Source of the DNA: Acidimicrobiaceae bacterium | GTDB lineage: Bacteria; Actinomycetota; Acidimicrobiia; Acidimicrobiales; UBA8592 | Length of the DNA: 11,627 nt | Direction: 5' to 3' | Assembly (NCBI GenBank): GCA_002715405.1 | Contig: PAZD01000055.1 | Coordinates: forward strand, 14,976-26,602 | In this document: piece after piece, positions 7,003 to 11,627 of the stretch | Layout: each line of letters begins with the position of its first letter | How positions within the stretch are numbered: the first letter of the stretch is position 1 | Program-made: the position numbers and the translations under genes | Notes under the pieces: model-generated | Seen by the model: only the letters and a program-made list of their open reading frames with translations | Told to the model about the DNA's origin: nothing | Database searches by the model: none

Positions 7003-8217
7003 TTAAGACAGCCACCAATCCCTGCTAGCGACTCGCTTTCCGCGACGTTGTTTTTGGTCAAGAGCTAAAGCTAACTTTCGTAGAGATGAGTGGGCCAGCC
7101 GAAGCCAGAGCCGATTCCGTATCTTTGTATAGTCTCGAGTAAACGGGCACACCCGAACACATACAGCGCAATCTGTATTGATCTTTGCCCAATAGGAGAA
7201 ACATTTCTCGCCGTCTATCGTCCATTTTTTCACTCCAGCTATGTTTGAGCGATTAAATGTCACAAATGATGGTTTGTCATCTGGGATTGCTTTACTCGGA
7301 CAAGCCTTCGAACATGCATTGCATAACTCGCACATTTCTTGAACTCCAAACCTGATTGGAAGATCATGTGTTAATGGAAGATTGGTAAAAATTTTTCCGA
7401 ATCGTACACTTGTCCCGAATTCAGGTGTGATTACAAGCCCATGTTTGCCGTACTCGCCGAGTCCAGCCTTTACAGCGTATGGTATTGCGATAGCCGTATC
7501 GTTCATCGAAGGGGTAGCTTCGTATCCAAGATTTCGGATGAATTGTGAAATGGTGAGGAGTACTAGTGCATCTTGAGAGTATCCCATTCCTGTGGCTGAT
7601 CCTGATAGAGCTGATGGGGCGGTATCCAAAAGTTCGGTATCCATTGCCTGTCCAATGACGATTACATGTCGGCTATCTTCTGGAATTGGATTTTCCTTCC
7701 CTCTTAGAGTTTTCATCGAGAAGCGTTCTGTATAAGTCCAGCGACTATCGTAATTTGTTATCCCAACAAGGTCGGCCCCCACAGTGGTGGCAGCTTGCTT
7801 GATAACTCTGGAAGCTTCATCACTCGATGGAAAGAAGACTCTTTCGCCTGAACCTTCTCTAAGCATCGATAGAGGATCTAGAAATCCGTCGCGTCGGTCA
7901 TTGGGTTCATACAATTCGGCAAAAATATCTGCAACATGCCATGTAGCGTTCCTTAAGGCGTAGTCGTGCTGCGCATATCCTTCTGCTCCTCTCCATCCGG
8001 TGAGAGGGCGACGGTACATGTCGTAGAATTTTTGTGTGTTTGAAGTCTTCACGCTTGGGTCATATTGCGATCTGCAAAAAACATCGTCTACTTGTGAGAA
8101 ACCTCTAAAATCATCTGTTACTAAAAAACCGGCGCTTTTATCACTATCGTCATCAGCAAGAGAGACGATTCTTCGACTCCGTTGTCGTTTCGCTTCGTCG
8201 TTTCGACCTGTATGCAT
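7003..8217 (-). CDS. Reductive dehalogenase (RdhA) homologue, cytoplasmic type without Tat signal
   Basis: Probable cobalamin- and [4Fe-4S]-dependent reductase of the RdhA family, whose known members remove halogens reductively from organohalides. It has 404 residues. An N-terminal RdhA-like segment (FRGFSQVDDVFCRSQYDP, 37-54) is followed by YALRNATWHVADIF (86-99), a B12-binding domain with GMGYSQDA (210-217), PSMND (236-240) and AGLGEYGKHG (251-260), then two ferredoxin-like clusters: C296, C299, C302, C306 and C339, C350, C353, C357. VKKW...EKCFSYW before the second cluster and CPFT after it are typical of RdhA rather than QueG. Y213, N239 and R272 have the spacing I recall for PceA Y246, N272 and R305. 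There is no hydrophobic Tat peptide and no fused NAD(P)H reductase, so the electron donor is unknown. TAA lies two codons upstream, fixing ATG 8217 as the earliest ATG start. The substrate cannot be read from sequence; a non-dehalogenating role is possible. Confidence 0.85.
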   Translation of the reverse strand: MHTGRNDEAKRQRSRRIVSLADDDSDKSAGFLVTDDFRGFSQVDDVFCRSQYDPSVKTSNTQKFYDMYRRPLTGWRGAEGYAQHDYALRNATWHVADIFAELYEPNDRRDGFLDPLSMLREGSGERVFFPSSDEASRVIKQAATTVGADLVGITNYDSRWTYTERFSMKTLRGKENPIPEDSRHVIVIGQAMDTELLDTAPSALSGSATGMGYSQDALVLLTISQFIRNLGYEATPSMNDTAIAIPYAVKAGLGEYGKHGLVITPEFGTSVRFGKIFTNLPLTHDLPIRFGVQEMCELCNACSKACPSKAIPDDKPSFVTFNRSNIAGVKKWTIDGEKCFSYWAKINTDCAVCVRVCPFTRDYTKIRNRLWLRLAHSSLRKLALALDQKQRRGKRVASRDWWLS

Positions 8218-8298
8218 AACTTAAGCGTATTGATTTCACCCGCTATATCCTTGCGCAAAGTTTTCGAATGGCGAAGATGGAAAGGTCCTATACGTCCC

Positions 8299-8323
8299 AA
8301 ATATTAGATATTTACTACTAATA
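8299..8323. repeat. Overlapping AT-rich inverted repeats, candidate operator
   Basis: AAATAT (8299-8304) and ATATTT (8308-8313) are perfectly complementary around TAG. TATTAG (8302-8307) and CTAATA (8318-8323) are perfectly complementary around 10 nt. The two repeats share bases, so only one could form as RNA; as duplex DNA they look more like a protein-binding site. In AT-rich DNA a 6-bp match can arise by chance. Confidence 0.35.
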
Positions 8324-8365
8324 GGCTCTTAATTCGATGAAAAGGGTGATTTCATAAGGTTCGAA

Positions 8366-8382
8366 GGTTTCGTTGTGAAACC
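8366..8382 (+). repeat. Perfect 6-bp hairpin upstream of the threonine-aldolase-type gene
   Basis: GGTTTC (8366-8371) and GAAACC (8377-8382) pair perfectly around the 5-nt loop GTTGT. The hairpin ends 36 nt before the ATG at 8419, so it would lie in the 5' untranslated region if transcription starts upstream. No T-tract follows, so it is not an intrinsic terminator. It could be a leader structure or an operator half-site pair. Confidence 0.35.
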
Positions 8383-8418
8383 AGCCGTCATGAACGAACA
8401 TGCCGATAGGGTTTTCGT

Positions 8419-9459
8419 ATGCTACCTAGTCCTCCTAAATCCTCATTTGCGAGCGATAACGCATCAGGTGCAGCTCCGGAAGTTCTTCAAGCATTAGTTG
8501 AAGCTAATGAGGGTTATAGCATTGCCTACGGTGATGATCGATTTACATCTGAACTAAGATCAGAAATGAATAAACTCTTTCGCCAAGATGTATCAACATT
8601 TTTAGCGTGGGGTGGAACAGGCGCAAATATTGTGGCTCTACAGGCCCTACTTCGTCCTTGGCAAGGAGTAATCTGCGCTCAATCATCTCACATTAATGTT
8701 GATGAATGCGGTGCCCCTGAACGCTTTATGGGAAGTAAGTTAATTGATTTGCCAAGTCCAGATGCGAAGTTGACGCGTGAGCTAGTTGAAAAGCAGCTAG
8801 ATGTCTTAGGAGTTGTTCATCATGTTCAACCTGGAGCTATTTCTATAACGCAGGCAACTGAATACGGAACTGTGTATGCGATAGAAGAGTTGCGAGAAAT
8901 AATTTCTGTGGCTCATCAAGGGGGTATGCGTGTTCATATGGACGGAGCAAGAGTAGCGAATGCTGCTGTTTCTCTTGGTTGCGATATTTCCGAATTTACA
9001 AGTGAGATAGGTGTGGACATTCTAAGTTTCGGAGGAACTAAGAATGGTATGGTTTATGGTGAAGCAATTGTTGTCTTTGACCCTGAGCTTGCTGAATCTG
9101 TCGAATATCTTCAAAAGCAATCAGCTCAACTACCTTCGAAAATGCGGTACATATCAGCTCAATTCTTGGCGATGTTAAAAGATGATCTATGGCTCGACCA
9201 TGCTCGGCACGCAAACGAGATGGCTCAACTTCTTGCAGATGGGATTACAGATATCCCTCAAGTCACTATTTCGCAACCGATTGAAGCGAACGCTGTATTC
9301 GCGACTCTTCCCAAAGAAACTATTCCAGAATTGCAGGCATGGTCTCCGTTCTACAAGTGGGAAGGTGACGATGAAGTTCGATGGATGACAAGTTTTGCCA
9401 CGAAAGTCTCAGATGTTGAAGCACTCGTAGAAGGCGTTAGAGCTGCGGTAGGAAAATGA
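8419..9459 (+). CDS. PLP-dependent low-specificity threonine aldolase / beta-eliminating lyase family
   Basis: Fold-type I PLP enzyme of the beta-eliminating lyase/threonine aldolase family. Known members reversibly split L-threonine, allo-threonine or beta-phenylserine into glycine and an aldehyde. Of 346 residues, key ones are SDN (12-14) at the N-terminus, YGDD (37-40), WGGTGAN (64-70) for phosphate binding, H91 in SSHINVDE, which can stack on the PLP ring, DGAR (175-178) with D175 for the pyridine nitrogen, and the Schiff-base lysine K208 in SFGGTKNG. The GGTKNG form resembles the Pseudomonas-type aldolases more than the E. coli LtaE pattern, so the substrate is uncertain. An in-frame TAG at 8407 rules out an upstream extension; GATAGG lies about 10 nt before the ATG. 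The stop overlaps the next gene's start in ATGA, indicating translational coupling with the MDMPI-family gene. Confidence 0.9.
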   Translation: MLPSPPKSSFASDNASGAAPEVLQALVEANEGYSIAYGDDRFTSELRSEMNKLFRQDVSTFLAWGGTGANIVALQALLRPWQGVICAQSSHINVDECGAPERFMGSKLIDLPSPDAKLTRELVEKQLDVLGVVHHVQPGAISITQATEYGTVYAIEELREIISVAHQGGMRVHMDGARVANAAVSLGCDISEFTSEIGVDILSFGGTKNGMVYGEAIVVFDPELAESVEYLQKQSAQLPSKMRYISAQFLAMLKDDLWLDHARHANEMAQLLADGITDIPQVTISQPIEANAVFATLPKETIPELQAWSPFYKWEGDDEVRWMTSFATKVSDVEALVEGVRAAVGK

Positions 9460-10181
9460 ATATAGGCCCTCCTAACCTTTTGGACGCATTTAAGCTTTTT
9501 GGGACAAGGTTGTTCACTGTGGCTAAAGACCACCCAAATGCTGAAGTCCCTGCATGCCCTGGTTGGAATATGAGTGATTTAGTTAGCCATGTAGGAAGTG
9601 TCTATGGTGCCGTCGAACAAGTTATTTCCTTAGATTCAACAGATCGGCCTTCAGTTCCTTTTCCGACTCCGCCCGATCAAGAAGTTCTCAATTGGGCCCG
9701 AAATAATTTCCAAAACCTCACCCACATATTTTCAGATATTGCACCGGTGCATCCAATATGGACTTGGGGGAGGGAACAAAATGTTGGCTGGTTTGTGAGA
9801 AGAATGGCACATGAAACACTTGTGCATATGTGGGATGCAGAAACTTCGGCTCAAGAGCATATTTCTGTTGATGGAGATATTGCGATGGATGGAATAAATG
9901 AATTTATCGATGGGCCTTTGCAATTCTCACTTCGACCAGACATCGAGCTCTTTTATCCTAATGGTTCGGTCCATCTCCATAGAACTGATGGAGATGGGGA
10001 GTGGTTGCTACAACCTACTACTCATGGGCTTTCTGTTAGATATGCGCATGAAAAGGGAGACATAGCTGTTCGCGGGTCAGCTATGAACCTTCTTTTGTAC
10101 CTTTGGGGTCGACATCCACAAGAAATAGAAACTTTCGGCGATGAGGACTTGGTTGCTGAATGGGCCCAACAAGCTCCGTAG
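9456..10181 (+). CDS. Mycothiol-dependent maleylpyruvate isomerase (MDMPI) family protein
   Basis: Member of the DinB/MDMPI superfamily (241 residues) that is abundant in mycothiol-producing actinobacteria. The founding enzyme isomerises maleylpyruvate in gentisate catabolism, but most homologues have unknown substrates. The N-terminal metal domain carries VPACPGWNMSDLVSHVG (31-47) and FVRRMAHETLVHMWDAE (113-129). H45, E120 and H124 sit where I expect the zinc triad of the Corynebacterium glutamicum enzyme (H52, E144, H148 from memory). Residues about 140-241 form the second alpha/beta domain, ending with MNLLLYLWGR, as usual for the family. The ATG is inside the stop of the preceding aldolase-type gene (ATGA), with AGGA close upstream. 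No gentisate-pathway gene is visible nearby, so a role in that pathway is not supported. Its stop codon directly abuts that of the convergent nitroreductase. Confidence 0.85.
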   Translation: MNIGPPNLLDAFKLFGTRLFTVAKDHPNAEVPACPGWNMSDLVSHVGSVYGAVEQVISLDSTDRPSVPFPTPPDQEVLNWARNNFQNLTHIFSDIAPVHPIWTWGREQNVGWFVRRMAHETLVHMWDAETSAQEHISVDGDIAMDGINEFIDGPLQFSLRPDIELFYPNGSVHLHRTDGDGEWLLQPTTHGLSVRYAHEKGDIAVRGSAMNLLLYLWGRHPQEIETFGDEDLVAEWAQQAP

Positions 10182-10811
10182 TTATTCTCCTACGGCAGGA
10201 TACTCACGCAAGTCACCCCGCCATTCATTGAAATGGGTAACTGATTCAAATGGAGCTCGTTTAAGAGAACCGAATTTAGCATCTGGCCAACCCATCGGTA
10301 TCATGCATCCGATATAGACATCATCGGGAATCCCGAGAGTATCACGGATCGTAGATTCAGCAGATCCTTGAAAAGTAGTAAATACAGTACCGAGGCCTAA
10401 AGCTCTCGCGGCGACGATTAGATTTTGGGCAGCAGGGTAAATTGAGGACCAGATAAATGATTCGCGAGGCGACTGATGGGGGTATATCTTTTTGCCGCAA
10501 ATGAATATGAGCACTGGACAACTCTTCAAAGTTGAAACGAGATGCTCAGTGCCATCTAGCATCAGCCGATGAGTTTTGTCAGGACGTTCCATAGCGGCAA
10601 CTCTGCTTCCCATAGCACTCTCAATTGCATCGCCAATTCGTTTTCTCTTGGATTCGTCAGTGACGACGAGAAAGTCACGGCCTTGAGAGTTCCCCGGGCT
10701 AGGTGCCCATGTTCCGGCCGTTATGACTTGCTCGATTAGGGAATCGTCAATCGGGTCAGGTTTCAGGTATCTGATCGCCCTACACGTACTCATCGCTTCA
10801 AAAACATCCAT
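10182..10811 (-). CDS. Nitroreductase-family flavoprotein
   Basis: Probable FMN-dependent oxidoreductase of the nitroreductase fold, normally a homodimer that uses NAD(P)H to reduce nitro, quinone, enone or halogenated substrates. It has 209 residues. STCRAIRYLKPDPI (8-21) holds the N-terminal arginines that bind the FMN phosphate, followed by WAPSPGNSQGRDFLVV (35-50), the central IYPAAQNLIVAARALGLGTVF (124-144), and IPDDVYIGCMIPMGWPD (161-177) near the C-terminus. It lacks the APSVGFMQPW-type motif of BluB, so synthesis of the cobalamin lower ligand is not indicated; I see no clear iodotyrosine-deiodinase lid motif either. GGGAAG lies about 8 nt upstream of the chosen ATG, a fair ribosome-binding site. 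A TAAAAT on the minus strand (10843-10848), about 32 nt upstream, could be a -10 element, with no matching -35. The substrate is unknown. Confidence 0.9.
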   Translation of the reverse strand: MDVFEAMSTCRAIRYLKPDPIDDSLIEQVITAGTWAPSPGNSQGRDFLVVTDESKRKRIGDAIESAMGSRVAAMERPDKTHRLMLDGTEHLVSTLKSCPVLIFICGKKIYPHQSPRESFIWSSIYPAAQNLIVAARALGLGTVFTTFQGSAESTIRDTLGIPDDVYIGCMIPMGWPDAKFGSLKRAPFESVTHFNEWRGDLREYPAVGE

Positions 10812-10939
10812 CTTTTTCTTCCCATCTGATCTATGCCGAATTATTTTACAGCAAACTTATGTCTAGCTCGTAGAGGCCTGTTTGTAATCAATGAAAACCT
10901 GTGAAAGAATTTTCATACCACCTAGTGATGGGAACCACG
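10812..10939. promoter_or_regulatory. Divergent intergenic region with a 7-bp inverted repeat
   Basis: This 128-bp gap lies between the leftward nitroreductase gene and the rightward membrane-protein gene, so it should contain both promoters. Leftward, TAAAAT (complement of 10843-10848) is a possible -10 without a recognisable -35. Rightward, TTTACA (10845-10850) resembles a -35, but nothing at the right distance resembles a -10. ATGAAAA (10891-10897) and TTTTCAT (10910-10916) form a perfect 7-bp inverted repeat with a 12-nt spacer. Confidence 0.4.
10891..10916. repeat. 7-bp inverted repeat upstream of the membrane-protein gene
   Basis: ATGAAAA and TTTTCAT are exact reverse complements separated by 12 nt. 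The repeat ends about 23 nt before the preferred start at 10940. The spacing suits a dimeric DNA-binding protein, but no T-run follows that would make it a terminator. It may be chance. Confidence 0.35.
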
Positions 10940-11627
10940 ATGTCTGAGTTTTTTGATGATGGCGAAGTAGAAAGAAAGTACTTGACAGAAGATAGAGCTC
11001 TGCGCCAACGTAATGCGGTTATTGGGATTCTTACTGCGATTATTGCTGTTCTTATCGCAATATTGTTCGTCAGAGGTTGTGATGACGACAACAGTCCAAG
11101 TGCTATTCCAGTAGCAGTTGTGGAGGAAGAAACTGACGACACAACTCAGGAAGAAGATACTCCTCCTGAAGCAGCATCTGAAGAGGGTGAAGATGAAGGT
11201 GCCCCAGAGGAGGAGGTAGTTGTAGAACCCACCCTTCTTCCGGATGACCCGGAGTCACTGATTCTCCTTGGTGATTATGCTTGGCTTGACCCATCGAGAA
11301 GCGAAGCCACGATTGCGTTGCAAGAGCTTTTAGAAATTGAAGCTGATGGCTGGTATGGGATGGGAACTCGAGAGGCGCACCTTGCTGCGTTAGAAGAAAG
11401 GGGCCTTCCAATAAGTTATGCTGCGATCTGTGATCTTACTGTCGGAGAAGACTTGTGCGGAGTTTCATCAAGAATGCCATTTGAAGATGGGACGCCATAT
11501 GAAGAAGCGCTCGCCACTCTGATATCTGGCCTTGGAACACCAGATAGTGAGACTGATTGGAACGAAGTCTGCAATGCAGAATATAAAGATGTTTTCTGGG
11601 GTGCGGTGTACGCCCGATTTATGAAAA
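10940..11627 (+). CDS. Membrane-anchored protein with acidic linker and probable peptidoglycan-binding-like domain, 3' end missing
   Basis: 229 codons are present and the frame is still open at the window edge. I do not recognise a named gene. The first 24 residues are charged and cytoplasmic-looking, followed by one transmembrane helix (about 25-44). A strongly acidic, Pro/Thr-containing linker follows (about 61-98, rich in Glu and Asp). Residues 121-155 (SEATIALQELL, DGWYGMGTREA) match the LQ...DG.YG..T pattern of PG_binding_1 domains. Residues 181-228 (GLGTPDSETDW, then DVFWGAVYARF) resemble a repeat I associate with secreted actinobacterial proteins. Three cysteines outside the membrane (164, 173, 211) might form disulphides. 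Starts at 10925 (GTG) and 10928 (ATG) are in frame; 10940 is chosen because TGGGA lies about 6 nt upstream. An extracytoplasmic, cell-wall-associated role is inference. Confidence 0.8.
   Translation, partial: MSEFFDDGEVERKYLTEDRALRQRNAVIGILTAIIAVLIAILFVRGCDDDNSPSAIPVAVVEEETDDTTQEEDTPPEAASEEGEDEGAPEEEVVVEPTLLPDDPESLILLGDYAWLDPSRSEATIALQELLEIEADGWYGMGTREAHLAALEERGLPISYAAICDLTVGEDLCGVSSRMPFEDGTPYEEALATLISGLGTPDSETDWNEVCNAEYKDVFWGAVYARFMK

Larger units (their letters stand above)
8218..8418. promoter_or_regulatory. Divergent intergenic region with three small inverted repeats
   Basis: These 201 bp separate the start codons of the reductive dehalogenase homologue (leftward) and the threonine-aldolase-type gene (rightward), so promoters for both must lie here or nearby. 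I see no convincing -35/-10 pair. The structures visible are AAATAT-TAG-ATATTT (8299-8313), the overlapping TATTAG-N10-CTAATA (8302-8323), and GGTTTC-GTTGT-GAAACC (8366-8382); TTGCGCAA (8251-8258) is an 8-bp palindrome. The AT-rich pair sits near mid-region, as an operator might. No RNA gene or sizeable ORF is seen. Confidence 0.45.

Noticed and set aside
6998..7009. GTCTTTTAAGAC at the ftsX/dehalogenase junction as a bidirectional terminator.
   Set aside because: Only a 4-bp stem with a 4-nt loop is possible, and it is not followed by a T-tract on either strand.
7003..8217. Epoxyqueuosine reductase (QueG), which shares the B12 plus two [4Fe-4S] architecture.
   Set aside because: The N-terminal RdhA-like segment, PSMND, the GVKKW...CFSYW...CPFT pattern and the absence of the QueG GWxFGCDICQ-type motif favour a reductive dehalogenase homologue.
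8150..8217. Tat signal peptide at the N-terminus of the dehalogenase homologue (SRRIVSL at residues 14-20).
   Set aside because: The twin arginines are followed by an Asp-rich stretch (ADDDSDKS) instead of a hydrophobic core, so no export signal is present.
8268..8321. A 17-codon ORF (MAKMERSYTSQILDIYY) in the divergent intergenic region.
   Set aside because: No ribosome-binding site, it overlaps the inverted repeats, and there is no leader-peptide logic such as runs of one amino acid.
10182..10811. BluB (5,6-dimethylbenzimidazole synthase), attractive because the dehalogenase needs a cobamide.
   Set aside because: The BluB-type APSVGFMQPW region is replaced by APSPGNSQGRDF and the C-terminal motifs do not fit.
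11069..11080. Lipoprotein signal (VRGC, C47) in the right-edge membrane protein.
   Set aside because: Arg at the -2 position and the long charged N-terminus do not fit a lipobox well; a simple membrane anchor is more likely.

Overview
The window is a compact stretch of bacterial chromosome with an estimated GC content in the mid-40s percent. It most likely comes from an actinomycete, plausibly a streamlined marine or aquatic Acidimicrobiia-type lineage. The evidence is an S-adenosylhomocysteine hydrolase with the internal insert seen in mycobacterial SahH, the actinobacterial order secA-prfB-ftsE-ftsX, and a protein of the mycothiol-dependent maleylpyruvate isomerase family. The lineage below phylum is inference.

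Left part (1-6998) is core housekeeping, all on the + strand: the C-terminal bulk of ahcY (methyl cycle), secA (preprotein translocase ATPase), prfB (release factor 2, without the usual frameshift), and ftsE plus ftsX (the divisome ABC-type complex that controls peptidoglycan hydrolases). A weak hairpin with a T-tract follows ahcY, so secA probably has its own promoter. secA to ftsX are closely spaced and may be co-transcribed.

Right part (7003-11627) looks like an accessory block. Facing ftsX with only 4 bp between them is a cobalamin/[4Fe-4S] reductive dehalogenase homologue. It lacks a Tat signal and a fused reductase, and no RdhB-type anchor lies beside it, yet it keeps the motifs and the probable Tyr/Asn/Arg active-site trio of true RdhA proteins. 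It is divergent from a two-gene unit, a threonine-aldolase-type PLP enzyme overlapping by 4 bp an MDMPI-family protein. That unit runs head-on, with no intergenic base, into a nitroreductase-family flavoprotein. A membrane-anchored protein with an acidic linker and a probable peptidoglycan-binding-like domain starts at 10940 and leaves the window.

The most interesting object is the reductive dehalogenase: a cytoplasmic, stand-alone version embedded in actinobacterial core genes, next to other small-molecule redox and thiol-type enzymes. No CRISPR array, insertion sequence, tRNA, rRNA or phage gene is visible, and no stretch longer than about 200 bp lacks a gene.
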